From the NCBI GenBank assembly GCA_031002005.1, contig CM061918.1, positions 44,738,047-44,802,046 on the forward strand: a DNA stretch of 64,000 bases. Direction: 5' to 3'. This document shows, one piece after another, positions 53,545-64,000 of the stretch. Position numbers and translations under genes: made by a program. Below the pieces are notes generated by a model that did no database searches, was not told the origin of the DNA, and worked only from the letters and a program-made list of their open reading frames with translations. Within the stretch, counting starts at the first letter, position 1; every line of letters begins with the position of its first letter. Source of the stretch: Vandiemenella viatica (Eukaryota > Arthropoda > Insecta > Orthoptera > Morabidae).

Positions 53545-54479
53545 TAATGCGGAGCTTACACGATCAATAGTATTTTCAATACCAGTATTGACAGTACACG
53601 CGTCAATACTTGCACCAACCATTTAAATACTGCGCTACCTTACAGGTCGATATTATTGACATTTCTGTTGTCAATAAATTTGCTCAGCGCCTTTCTTTTT
53701 GCAGGGTGAATCTGTGTTATTATTTGGTTATTTCTGGGTCTTTTTGTTCCAAAACATTTATAAGCGGTGGTCATATTTGGTATTTAGTTAGTAAAGTGAA
53801 TGAAACGGGGAGATACGTTAACTACTTGTACATTTACTGAAAAAAAACTGAAATAACTATCAAAGATTAAAAAACCAAAGTTAACGAAAAAACTTGATCA
53901 TACACTTTAAAACGCCAACGGTCATGGAGTGTGACACAGCTCACGAATTTGCAATGCAACATCAGTTTTGGAATATGTTGGCTTCAAAACATGTAGCTAC
54001 AACGAAACCAAATAACTCGGGTTCCTTGTATTATAATCACATGGGGTTTTTCAGTGTCTTGCTTTCGGCTCTAGCTACAATGGTTGAAATTGGAATGAAC
54101 GCTTGAGTTTCGGATAGAGGGACAGTGTTCATCTCCACATTTAGAGAATTTAAGTCTCTGACCTCGCATTTGGGAGGACATGGGTTCGAGTTCCCGTCCG
54201 GCTATCCAAATTTAATTTTCTATGGTTTCCAGATGACTCCGGGTGAATGGTTCCTTCAAAAGGTCATGTCAGAATTCCTTAAAAAAAGCCCTACACAGTC
54301 AATATTATGGACAATATCCCCTCCACTTTCCAGTAGGCCTACTGATGAATAAATAACAGAAAATCAGCATTTCCATCAATATCGACCATCAATACAATTC
54401 TTTCACCGTACGCGGTCAATATTATTGTTACTACAGTAGAGGTATTATCAGTACTATTGATTGTGTATGATCTGCATTA
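53545..54479. mobile_element. TIR-bounded element of uncertain class with nested SINE
   Basis: Left TAATGCGGAGCTTACACGAT then CAATAGTA, and reverse-complemented right TAATGCAGATCATACACAAT then CAATAGTA, form about 28 bp of imperfect inverted repeat. Subterminal CAATATT and CAATACT motifs are frequent at both ends. A SINE copy lies at 54147-54298. No transposase recognised; the target duplication cannot be separated from the TAA of the termini. Confidence 0.5.
54147..54298 (+). repeat. SINE, truncated and diverged
   Basis: TCTGACCTCGCATTTGGGAG, GGGTTCGAGTTCCCGTCCGG, CTATGGTTTCC and TTCAAAAGGTCATGTCAGAA preserve the order. The 3' tail is cut. Confidence 0.8.
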
Positions 54480-55460
54480 AAGTTGAACTTGGAACATAGT
54501 GAGGTTAATTCGTTTCGAGTCTAGATACATTTTACTGTGTAAGAGACTATCTTTTTTTTTTATTGTTTTACACTTCCATTTTCAAAATTCTTACGATACC
54601 GAAAGAAAGCCACTTTACTTGATAACTTTTTTCCTTGCCAAGCCGTCATGTTTTTGCGATATTGTCGGCGAGGGTAGGAGTTTCCTGCCATGTTTGTTTT
54701 ATCTACGCCCCAATGCGGACAGCAATTTCTGCTGTCCTGTCCTTGGAAGAATGCCAGACGGTGCTGCATGATCACTGGAGTCTCCGCGAATACCAACAAC
54801 TTGGAAGAATGCTTTCTGTGACGTTGGTTTGTTGTCACACGGAACCGTAAACCAGTAACACAAAAGAACTATAATGATCTATCTGCCCTGTTGCACTGTG
54901 TATAAATTCATGTTTTATTCGTGTAGGCGCCAGAAAGCCTTCTACCTGCATTGTAGAAAATATTTTTGCTGTTATTTCTATTACAGTGGAGACAGAGGAT
55001 TGAGAAGGTCCAGTTGTTGGCTGCTGTAAAGTTTTGATATTGTAGAGATAAAATCTGGAGGATCGTTTCATGGATAAATGAAAAAATATTATTTCTTACA
55101 AACAGTTGGCAATAAATAATTACGTTTGAGATAGGCTGAGCAATCTGCTTCTGATTGCCGTGATGTACCGCCCAGGGCAGGCACAAAACAAATGGTCGTT
55201 TTATTACAGCGTAGTACAATAAGGGGTAGAAACAACGCCCAGCCAATCCGCAGCAATTTGAAAAATTTGTTGATTACTATCAGCTGCAATCGAAGCACCG
55301 TTACAATTTCCTACCTGTTTCCAAAGAGCTTCCACTTAATGACTGAGATCAAACTAATGGGGACGCGTTTTCCCAACATTTCCCACTGTCCGACTTAATA
55401 TATATCACCATTGCACAGGGCGCTATCTACCAGTAGAGACTTCTGATGTAAATATATGCT
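54480..55460. other. unassigned DNA
   Basis: Several overlapping frames (54560-54838 -, 54908-55246 -) have no recognised domain. Confidence 0.3.
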
Positions 55461-55590
55461 GCATTGAAATAAAATCTTCACGGGTTTTCTGCCGGATAAT
55501 ATCTTTATTAAACTTAATTTCTTTAATATACAACGTTTCGGCAGCAACTTCCGCTGCCTTTGTCAGGTAAGCTGTCATAACGAAGCTAAA
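55461..55590 (-). mobile_element. Penelope-like terminal fragment with hammerhead-like core
   Basis: On the minus strand CCTGACAAAGGCAGCGG, GTTGCTGCCGAAACGTTG and later ATCCGGCAGAAAACCCGTGA follow in order. CTGACAA (55560-55566), a six-base stem GGCAGC with GCTGCC, and GAAAC (55535-55539 region) form the hammerhead layout. Penelope-like elements carry hammerhead motifs in their terminal repeats, and the CCGGC-GAAAACCCGTGAAG tail recurs at 57388-57630. No reverse transcriptase frame is nearby. Confidence 0.5.
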
Positions 55591-55775
55591 AATGTTACAT
55601 TTTTCGCTTTTCATTTATACGCAGGGAAAAACTGAATTCTCATATGCTGCATTGTTGATATGGCCACATATTCGCGAAAAATAACGTGATCCGACCGAAT
55701 AATTTCTAAAATATGCCACCTCTTGCTATGGGGCAGTGCGTAGTAAAATTCCGAGTAGGGATAAAGCATGAAGAG

Positions 55776-56657
55776 TAGAGCTGTAAAAGTGACGAGAAAT
55801 TGTGTACCCGCATGTATTCGTTACTAAACCAATCAGTACTCGTCACTATCGTAATGTTACTCGTTGATTTTGGTACAATCGAGCGCTAGGATGAAGCATT
55901 GTATAGAGTCGCGTCGCGTACGGGAAGACTTCGTTACTATCGTATCGTTTCGTTACTCGTTACTTTTGACACAATCGAGCACTAGTATGGAGCATCGCAT
56001 ACAGGTTACTGGATGACTTCATTCGTACTCAGTAAAGTTTAAGTAAATTGATAATGTAGTGAAGTAAGTTTGGGTAAAATTTGCACTCTCAAATAAAATA
56101 GAAGTTAGGATATCGTATTTTAGAATAAACGCATTTCATAGATGTTTGAAATCAATAAATCTAACTAATGTCTGATTAATAAAGAAACAATGACCACCTC
56201 AAATTATCTATGCAAATTATCTATTTACAAATTATGCTCTGTAAATTTTAATGTTAAACAAATACGAACAACAAAATAACTCTTTATGCTTATTTACCTC
56301 GTTAAAAATACCAACACTTAACAGTGAATGATATTAATTATATTAAAATGTATGCGCAAATGTTTATACCTACACATTTTTCTTGGTAACGAAACGAATT
56401 CTATTAAAAATTCCTACAAAAACGCAACGCACGATGTTGAAATGTTCATTCTCTCATTCAGATTGATTTAGTAGCTGAGTGAACCGTTCCAGTTCCCGCA
56501 TGATGCGTCGTGTGTATTCGTTTATCGAACGAAACTGACAGTCATACGACAACTGCGAGTAACGAAATGTTTTTGTGAGTTACGTTTGGGTACTTCGAGT
56601 CGGCGTATTCGTTCCTCAGTAACGAATACATACGGTTTACGATTTAATACAGCGCTT
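55776..56657. mobile_element. hAT-like element, non-autonomous
   Basis: Left TAGAGCTGTAAAAGTGACGA, then ATGTATTCGTTACT, pairs with reverse-complemented right AAGCGCTGTATTAAATCG, then ATGTATTCGTTACT. Flanks ATGAAGAG (55768-55775) and ATGAACAA (56658-56665) match at 6 of 8. GTAACGA/TCGTTAC motifs recur at both ends. No transposase frame in the AT-rich centre. Confidence 0.5.
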
Positions 56658-56665
56658 ATGAACAA

Positions 56666-57387
56666 TGAGACGATCACAGAAGGTGATGGGAGGTAAATCA
56701 ACTGAAGTTTTGGAAATGATATCTAGAGATAAAGTTACTTGAAGGGAGAGGATTAAGGACTATTGTAATATGAAGAAAGGAGCCATTCGCAAATTAGGAA
56801 AGTGATATTACTATTTCTCTGTCTGATTGGCACTAACATATGCAGTTGATTTGACTGTGAGTCGTTTCTAAGCGTTCTAAAAGTCGATCCCAAGCCTAGT
56901 TTTTTCTAATATTTTAACTAGCTTAAATTTTATTATTGCTTTATGTGGAGTAATGCTTCATTAAGTTTGTGCAAAGTTTTAAGGCATGACTCTATTAGTA
57001 TTTACGGATATAATTTCCGTTGTCTTTTAGTGAGAGATACTATTCCTCTGTCGTTTCGTAACAGGCTATTACTGACCACGGGCATTAAAGTCCCAATGAA
57101 AACAAGTCCTGGGCATTTTTTTTCCGATCGATAAACTACTGCGGTTAGTAAAAAAAAAAAAACTCACTAGAAGGAAGTGTAGTAATTTAACCTTATTGTT
57201 TTAAAGGCAAAGCGACGCAAGAAATCCAAACGGCTTTTTAAAATAGTTACCCAAGTATTACTGAAAAAAAAATCGTTGAATTTGAGATATATGACAAAAG
57301 ACAGGAGGTGCCCGCAATTTTCAAGGTTATGTGCGCATGAAATACATAATATTTTTCAGTAAGAACTGACAAAACTATCAATAAGAT
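56666..57387. other. unassigned AT-rich DNA
   Basis: Nothing recognised. Confidence 0.35.
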
Positions 57388-57630
57388 GCAATGAAGTCTT
57401 CACGGGTGTACCGCCGGATTGTGTTATGAAAACACGATATTTTGACGACTCGATCCGTCGTCTTCTTCAGGTGTGGAGACATCTGCACTGATCGGCTGAC
57501 TCACAGATAGTGTACAGTATCTGATCGTCAGCCGACCAGTCTCGACACCTGATGAAGACGACGGAGCTGTCGTCCAAATATAGTGTTTTCATAACACAAT
57601 CCGGCGGTACATCGGTAAAACTTCATTGCA
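57388..57630. mobile_element. inverted pair of Penelope-like terminal repeats
   Basis: The arm 57388-57500 (minus) is the inverted copy of 57527-57630 (plus), separated by about 26 bases. Each arm, read outward, runs GAGAC or CGACACCTGA-GAAGACGAC, a GACGAC/GTCGTC stem, TGTTTTCATAACACAATCCG, GCGGTACA and a CTTCATTGCA end. Both carry a hammerhead-like core: CTGAAGA with AAAA (57440-57470, minus) and CTGATGA with CAAA (57549-57578, plus). The G of GAAA is lost in both, so self-cleavage is unlikely. Confidence 0.6.
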
Positions 57631-57944
57631 AGCATACGCTGGGAAAGTCTCCGTTGTTATATCCGTAAGATGCTGTCAATCGAGTTCCTAATCGATAAAA
57701 AGCGACTATATGTGAGTCTCTGCAAGGACAGCTGAGGTTTTTTTTTTGTCGAATCCGTAGGAACTTAATTGCAATGGAGCACACGCACTGGTGGCACTTT
57801 CCGTACTCATCTATTTATCCCCCTTTCTTATTATTTTATTAGCTGTTACCAGCGACTTATAATTCTATTGCTGGTCTGAAAATAGAAATCTGTTAATTAT
57901 TTAATAAGTATCAGAAAAATCACAAAATTATTTCGAGAGAAAGA
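57631..57944. other. unassigned DNA
   Basis: Nothing recognised. Confidence 0.35.
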
Positions 57945-58182
57945 AAGCCTGAGTGACCGATATAATATTACAGAGACTTACACACGCTATCCATCTGTCT
58001 GTCACCGTTCGTTAGTTTTCAAAATTTCATGACAAGGTATGTTATTTAGCCCGAAAATCGTATCCTTCATATATAGTATTTCCTTTTCAACTTTTATCAA
58101 CATCGGTTTAGCCCTTAAGCTTCAAAACATAAGAAACGGAAAGACAAATTTACTTCCGCCTTTAAAATATTAGTGTAGATTA
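57945..58182 (+). repeat. RTE-like tail repeat
   Basis: AGCCTGAGTGACCGATATAA, TTACACACGCTATCCATCTG, ACATCGGTTTAGCCCTTAAG and TTAAAATATTAGTGTAGATT show the complete order of the family. Confidence 0.7.
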
Positions 58183-58928
58183 TCATTATTACTATTATTA
58201 TCATCTTAGATACTTTTGGTGTAAAATTCCTCTCCCATCTACTTTTACGATTTATGAATTTTAATCCTAAATTCCTTCATCACTCCCGTAGTAATTTACT
58301 CCAATCCCTGTCTCTCTTACCCACAAAAGAAAATTTTACAACTCCTTTATGAATGAAAGCGAGTGTCAGCTTGTGCTCATGGTTATCTTTTCTCTTCCGT
58401 GCACTAGTTCTAATTCTTCGACCAATATCGTTCTAAGCCTCACCACCAACATCCGCCTTGTACTCTTCCAGCACTCTCTTCACCCTCCAATGACTCCCAA
58501 TCCAGCTCCTTTATCGTATGAGATCGCTGATCGGTTGGACTACGTACTACGGATCCTCGCTCGTCTGGTCTGTCGCTGGGCGTTGTCGAGGGGACTGCTC
58601 CAGTGACTCACAGACCGTTAATCAGCTGTGTCGTTGCGCGTTTTAAGTATCGTCTGCTGCTCCCCCCGTCATAAACCGCCACCCTCTCTGACGAGGGAGT
58701 GGCCTGTCTCAACAGCTTACAGTCGGTGATGCGTTACTTTTCTTTCTATATTTACAACGTCACATCCTCTGATAGACTGTCTATATCCGTGTAGAAGTCT
58801 CATAAATGTGCAAAGTGAGAGAAAGGTGCAATAAGTGATTTGTGTATGTGAATGTTTCTGTGTTTAATTACATGTAGCAGTATCTGTGTGTGTGTACGTA
58901 TGTTATTCTAATTACTAATTTACATATA
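58183..58928. other. unassigned DNA
   Basis: A plus frame at 58349-58606 contains RLVCRWALSRG-like sequence but no recognised domain. A GTGTGTGT patch lies near 58885-58897. Confidence 0.3.
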
Positions 58929-58930
58929 TA

Positions 58931-59782
58931 CAGGGGGAGGACAAAATAATACGAACACCTGTGAAATAATGTAAAATCTTTATTAATAGGGGGTTGGGTC
59001 ACCCTTTGACTGAAGTACAGATTTAATGCGACTTAGGATAGATGCATAAAGGTCATGGACAATATTTAAAGGTATATTAAGCCATTCCTCCTGCAGAACG
59101 GTCTCTAATTCCGAAAGGCTGGATGGAGGAGGAAATGTTCAATAATATTCAATTCCGGAGACTGAGGGGGCCAGGCAAGATGTTCAACTTCATCGTCAAG
59201 CTCTTCGAACACCTAGAAGTGTGAATAGGGGCGTTGTCGTCTTGAAAAAGCGGTGGCTCTCCAGGGAATACAGTCTGGACAAAAGGATGGACATGATCCC
59301 CTTGAATGCTTAGATAGTGATTGGATTTGATTCTACCATGCAGAATAACAAGTGCTTGTAATGATTGCTTTCGGGCTACTATGCGCTTCAAGAACTGTCT
59401 ATCCCTATCAGTAAGCTTTGACTTTCAGCCACTGTTGTGCTTTGAAGACGCCGTCTTACCCTCTTTCGTGTAAGCTGTCATAACGGCTGATACCGTACTC
59501 CTTGCAAACCCCAAAAGGTTTGATGTTTCCGTAACCGATGCTCCACTTAAACGCGCTCCGACAATCATTCCTCTTTGGAATACTGACAGGTCTGACATTT
59601 CAACTTATCACAGACAGTTCGATAGACGCATGCAACGCAGGTGACTGCTGTTGAGAGACTGATACCTTCCTCTTCACGCTCACTTGGTGGCAGACTTCTG
59701 TTGCAGGTGGCGCGGCTGTACTGCAGGTATGAAATACGTCATAATTTTTCACAGGTGTTCGTATTATTTTGTCCTCCATCTG
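58931..59782 (-). mobile_element. Tc1-type transposon, internally deleted
   Basis: Terminal repeats: left CAGGGGGAGGACAAAATAAT and, reverse-complemented right, CAGATGGAGGACAAAATAAT, both continuing ACGAACACCTGTGAAA (about 36 bp with two or three mismatches). TA lies on each side (58929-58930 and 59783-59784). It is 852 bp, against roughly 1.6 kb for complete Tc1 elements, and holds the deleted transposase on the minus strand. Confidence 0.93.
58983..59598 (-). pseudogene. Tc1 transposase, deleted and disrupted
   Basis: The start MSDLSVFQRGMIVGARLSGA and VTETSNLLGFARSTVSAVMT form the first helix-turn-helix (Met codon 59596-59598). A TGA interrupts NSG-KSKL, then DRDRQFLKRIVARK leads into the second helix-turn-helix. 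A deletion joins this to the catalytic domain, so the first catalytic Asp is missing. PLFQDDNAPIHTS retains the second Asp, and after a frame break WLNIPLNIVHDLYASI and VLQSKGDPTPY end at the TAA (58983-58985). The protein cannot be functional. Confidence 0.88.
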
Positions 59783-60029
59783 TATATTTATTTTTTAAAA
59801 AAACACTAACACTCATCAAATACATTCTTTCACACTGCTAATTTAAGTAACTAACTTTCGTGAAACTTGATACGTTTATGTATCATAAATCTAAGGTCCT
59901 GAATAAAATTCAGTTGTTATTGTCAAACTAAAATTTTATCTTATGTACTTCTTTAATATATTGGAAATATGGACCCAGAGTAGATACTAGGTGCTGGGAT
60001 ATTATGTATCAGAATATAAAAATAAAATA

Positions 60030-60260
60030 TATCTGTGGACACGAATTCGAATCCTCATCCACATTTCAGTTTTCCGCGGTTTTCGAAATCACTTTTCTTG
60101 GATACCATTACGTTTCAAAGGCCAACCGTTGGTTTGTCTCAAGTAATCACCTTTTAGAAATAATATGTACGATATTAAACTTGGTTCTGAATGGGCGAAA
60201 CGAAGACAATTCGCCTAGGACCCATTCCTTGTTCATTGAGATTACTGAATACCTTTAATC
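60030..60260 (+). repeat. SINE, strongly diverged
   Basis: ACACGAATTCGAATCCTCAT (B-box arm), TTTCAGTTTTCCGCGGTTTT, CGAAATCAC and TTTCAAAGGCCAACC keep the SINE order. The 3' tail is not recognised. Confidence 0.55.
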
Positions 60261-60884
60261 TTCATATCGACGTATATTCTGATAACTTCACTTTTTGCAA
60301 CATTTCGCATTATCTTCCTGCCGTACGGTTCACAATCCCTTTTTGTCCTGTTCGTCATTCAGTTAATCCTTTTCCTCTTTCTGGTATCTATTTTTTTTAA
60401 ATACCTTCTCATTGGGTACTCAACGCCACAGTCTCGTTTTCTCTTTATCCACATCCGTATTATGTATTACATTAATTATTCTTATTATTTTGCTGATATT
60501 ATGGTTTTATCACTTAAAATATTGGTAATTTATTCTCTGAGATGGTTTTTAATTTTCATACAAGTGATTTCTTACATTAAAGGTTTTAGAATATTTAATT
60601 GAAATACAATTAAATTTGATTGCTAAAACACGCGGAATAAATTAATAAAAAACGGAACATTTATTTTATATGAGATTTACGCTCCATAAAAATACGAGAT
60701 AATTAAATTACAATTCAATTAAAGAAAACAAAAATCGGCCATGAGCCCCCCAAAAGGAAAAGTATTTTCCTGTTGCACCGACTATACTCAGATGTTTGAA
60801 CAGAGTTCCAGTAGAGTTGATTACAGGGTGCTTATGGGCAACAACCAGTGTCCACGAGAAAAGAAAAACATATGCGTCCGGAGG
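60261..60884. other. unassigned AT-rich DNA
   Basis: Nothing recognised before the satellite array. Confidence 0.35.
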
Positions 60885-60891
60885 ATTACTG

Positions 60892-63439
60892 TTCTTTGAT
60901 GCGAAGATCAATGCCACACTTATGCTGCACGAACCACACATTCTTTGATGCGACGATCAATGCCACACTTATGCTGCACGAACCACAAATTCTTTGATGC
61001 GACGATTAATGCCACACTTATGCTGCACGAACCACACATTCTTTGATGCGACGATCAATGCCACACTTATTCTCCACGAACCACACGTTCTTTGATGCGA
61101 CGATCAATGCCACATTTATGCTTCACGAACCACACGTTCTTTGATGTGAAGATCAATGCCACACTTATGCTGCACCAACCACACGTTCTTTGATGCGACG
61201 ATCAATGCCACACTTATGCTGCACGAACCACACATTCTTTGATGCGACGATCAATGCCACATTTATGCTTCACGAACCACACGTTCTTTGATGTGAAGAT
61301 CAATGCCACACTTATGCTGCACCAACCACACATTCTTTGATGCGACGATCAATGCCACACTTATGCTGCACGAACCACACGTTCTTTGATGCGTCGATCA
61401 ATGCCACATTTATGCTTCACGAACCACACGTTCTTTGATGTGAAGATCAATGCCACACTTATGCTGCACCAACCACACGTTCTTTGATGCGACGATCAAT
61501 GCCACACTTATGCTGCACGAACCACACATTCTTTGATGCGACGATCAATGCCACACTTATGCTGCACGAACCACACATTCTTTGATGCGACGATCAATGC
61601 CACACTTATGCTGCACGAACCACACGTTCTTTGATGCGAAGATCAATGCCACACTTATGCTGCACGAACCACACATTCTTTGATGCGACGATCAATGCCA
61701 CACTTATGCTGCACGAACCACACGTTCTTTGATGCGAAGATCAATGCCACACTTATGCTGCACGAACCACACATTCTTTGATGCGACGATCAATGCCACA
61801 TTTATGCTGCACGAACCACACGTTCTTTGATGTGAAGATCAATGCCACATTTATGCTTCACGAACCACACGTTCTTTGATGTGAAGATCAATGCCACACT
61901 TATGCTGCACCAACCACACGTTCTTTGATGCGACGATCAATGCCACATTTATGCTTCACGAACCACACGTTCTTTGATGTGAAGATCAATGCCACACTTA
62001 TGCTGCACCAACCACACGTTCTTTGATGCGACGATCAATGCCACACTTATGCTGCACGAACCACACATTCTTTGATGCGACGATCAATGCCACACTTATG
62101 CTGCACGAACCACACATTCTTTGATGCGACGATCAATGCCACACTTATGCTGCACGAACCACACGTTCTTTGATGCGAAGATCAATGCCACACTTATGCT
62201 GCACCAACCACACGTTCTTTGATGCGACGATCAATGCCACACTTATGCTGCACGAACCACACGTTCTTTGATGCGTCGATCAATGCCACATTTATGCTTC
62301 ACGAACCACACGTTCTTTGATGTGAAGATCAATGCCACACTTATGCTGCACCAACCACACGTTCTTTGATGCGACGATCAATGCCACACTTATGCTGCAC
62401 GAACCACACGTTCTTTGATGCGTCGATCAATGCCACATTTATGCTTCACGAACCACACGTTCTTTGATGTGAAGATCAATGCCACACTTATGCTGCACCA
62501 ACCACACGTTCTTTGATGCGACGATCAATGCCACACTTATGCTGCACCAACCACACGTTCTTTGATGCGTCGATCAATGCCACATTTATGCTTCACGAAC
62601 CACACGTTCTTTGATGTGAAGATCAATGCCACACTTATGCTGCACCAACCACACGTTCTTTGATGCGACGATCAATGCCACACTTATGCTGCACGAACCA
62701 CACGTTCTTTGATGCGTCGATCAATGCCACATTTATGCTTCACGAACCACACGTTCTTTGATGTGAAGATCAATGCCACACTTATGCTGCACCAACCACA
62801 CGTTCTTTGATGCGACGATCAATGCCACACTTATGCTGCACGAACCACACATTCTTTGATGCGACGATCAATGCCACACTTATGCTGCACGAACCACACA
62901 TTCTTTGATGCGACGATCAATGCCACACTTATGCTGCACGAACCACACGTTCTTTGATGCGAAGATCAATGCCACACTTATGCTGCACGAACCACACATT
63001 CTTTGATGCGACGATCAATGCCACACTTATGCTGCACGAACCACACGTTCTTTGATGCGACGATCAATGCCACACTTATGCTGCACGAACCACACATTCT
63101 TTGATGCGACGATCAATGCCACACTTATGCTGCACGAACCACACGTTCTTTGATGCGAAGATCAATGCCACATTTATGCTTCACGAACCACACGTTCTTT
63201 GATGTGAAGATCAATGCCACACTTATGCTGCACCAACCACACGTTCTTTGATGCGACGATCAATGCCACACTTATGCTGCACGAACCACACATTCTTTGA
63301 TGCGACGATCAATGCCACACTTATGCTGCACGAACCACACGTTCTTTGATGCGAAGATCAATGCCACACTTATGCTGCACGAACCACACGTTCGTTGTCG
63401 CGACGATCAATGTCACACTTACGCTGTACGAACCACAGA
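60892..63439. repeat. 49-bp tandem satellite array, about 52 units
   Basis: Units begin TTCTTTGATG and continue CGACGATCAATGCCACACTT, ATGCTGCACGAACCACA. Starts fall at 60892, 60941, 60990, 61039 and so on every 49 bases through unit 52 at 63391, with no length change that I could find. Variation is confined to a few positions: GCGACG, GCGTCG, GCGAAG or GTGAAG; CACACTT or CACATTT; CTGCACG, CTTCACG or CTGCACC; and CACA or CACG. The last unit is the most degraded (TTCGTTGTCG). The frame shifts by one each unit and a TGA recurs, so the array is non-coding. It is not CRISPR, because no unique spacers separate the units. Confidence 0.98.
62215..62802. repeat. higher-order block: four 147-bp trimers
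   Basis: Units 28-39 repeat the order GATGCGACG, GATGCGTCG with ATTTATGCTTCAC, and GATGTGAAG with CTGCACCAA, four times in a row. Each trimer is 3 x 49 = 147 bp. Elsewhere in the array the CTTCAC unit is followed by a GTGAAG unit in most occurrences, so the two travel together. Confidence 0.9.
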
Positions 63440-63625
63440 CTCATTGTTTTACAATATAACCTTGCTTCACACGACACTACTCTTCTGTATGATCACTCCA
63501 CCCGTTAGGCTACCACGTGTTGCTTCTTCCTGTCCCGAAATGCAGGCCACGCAAGTTCTCAACTACAAAATGGTGAGCTTCAGTTGAACTGTCCTGCAGG
63601 TTGCCTCAAAATAATATCGATATAA
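63440..63625. other. unassigned DNA after the satellite
   Basis: Nothing recognised. Confidence 0.35.
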
Positions 63626-63770
63626 GGGATCATTCATAAATTACGTTACACGTTAAGGGAGGAGAGAGGGGGTTAGCAAAGTGTGACATCGTGTGAAAAA
63701 GGGCACAGGGACGAGTCACAAGCTTCGTGACGTCGCATGTATGACTTGTATCACTTTTTGGCACGTGGCC
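63626..63770 (+). repeat. left-end fragment of the GGGGC MITE family
   Basis: GGGATCATTCATAAATTACG, AAAGTGTGACATCGTGTGA and CGTGACGTCGCATGT match the terminal organisation of 724-1456 read from its right end. The other end is absent. Confidence 0.6.
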
Positions 63771-63889
63771 GCTCGCTTGCTGTATTGCGTTGTTGTGCCC
63801 TAAAAAGAAGATAGTTAATATCTCTATAGACGGCGTATGAACCCGTTAGTTTCAATAGCTTATCTTTTAATACTTAAAGCCGCATTCCC

Positions 63890-64000
63890 AAGGCGCGTGG
63901 TGTGGCAAAACACGCCTTTCATCTTTTACCGCCGGGCGGTGGGTCGAGGCGCGCCGTACCTGCTAGCATATGCGGTAAAGATGAAAGGCGTCCATAACGA
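63890..64000 (+). repeat. GC-rich interspersed repeat, copy 3, with terminal inverted repeat
   Basis: CCTTTCATCTTTTACCGCCG and TCGAGGCGCGCCGTACCTGC match the core of 9060-9245. Here the core is bounded by ACGCCTTTCATCTTTTACCGC (about 63912-63932) and its inverse GCGGTAAAGATGAAAGGCGT (63972-63991). The other copies lack this right-hand inverse. The window ends shortly after. Confidence 0.6.

Noticed and set aside
60892..63439. Regular short repeats as a CRISPR array
   Set aside because: Units are directly contiguous at 49 bp with no unique spacers, and the context is eukaryotic.
63297..63587. 96-codon open frame over the satellite end
   Set aside because: It is a by-product of the 49-bp period (frame shifts by one each unit, a TGA recurs every three units) and runs out into unique DNA.

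Overview
The window looks like nuclear DNA from an arthropod. I favour a large-genome insect, probably polyneopteran (cockroach, termite, stick-insect or orthopteran type). The basis is the AT-rich background, the absence of any long ORF, and about twenty copies of a tRNA-headed SINE of a style I associate with those insects. The taxon call is from memory and unproven. No complete host protein-coding gene is visible, and almost everything that can be identified is transposon-derived.

Host-gene signal is limited to three weak candidates. The first is a 48-nt open exon-like segment with good splice sites at 25748-25795 (+). The second is a 72-nt segment whose translation resembles the start of a FLYWCH domain at 5930-6001 (-). 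The third is a CpG-rich stretch behind a strong splice-acceptor-like sequence at 2381-2640 (+). If either of the first two is real, much of the window is intron.

Layout. At 0-10 kb there is a Tc1/mariner remnant, SINEs, a 733-bp MITE, a Harbinger-like element (2881-4423) carrying a nested mariner-type MITE, a broken mariner transposase, and a nest of SINE in LTR inside a possible hAT (8101-9558). At 10-20 kb there are a LINE 3' end, a second LTR copy, a Tc1 helix-turn-helix fragment and long unassigned AT-rich DNA. At 20-36 kb there are two pogo/Tigger elements, three hAT-type elements with 8-bp target duplications, a Helitron-like ORF fragment and a (TA)n-embedded MITE. At 36-48 kb there are poly-A repeats with hammerhead-like cores, young SINEs, nested hAT, SINE and MITE insertions, two foldback MITEs and a PIF/Harbinger element. 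At 48-60 kb there is a hAT paralogue lacking two of those insertions, more hAT-like elements, Penelope-type terminal repeats with hammerhead-like cores, and a deleted Tc1 element. At 60.9-63.4 kb there is a tandem array of about 52 units of 49 bp, part of it organised as 147-bp trimers.

The elements are mutually informative. Paralogous copies inside the same window act as empty sites that fix insertion boundaries and give the order of events. I found no operon, CRISPR, rRNA or functional tRNA gene. Class II superfamily names rest on terminal repeats and target duplications read by eye.
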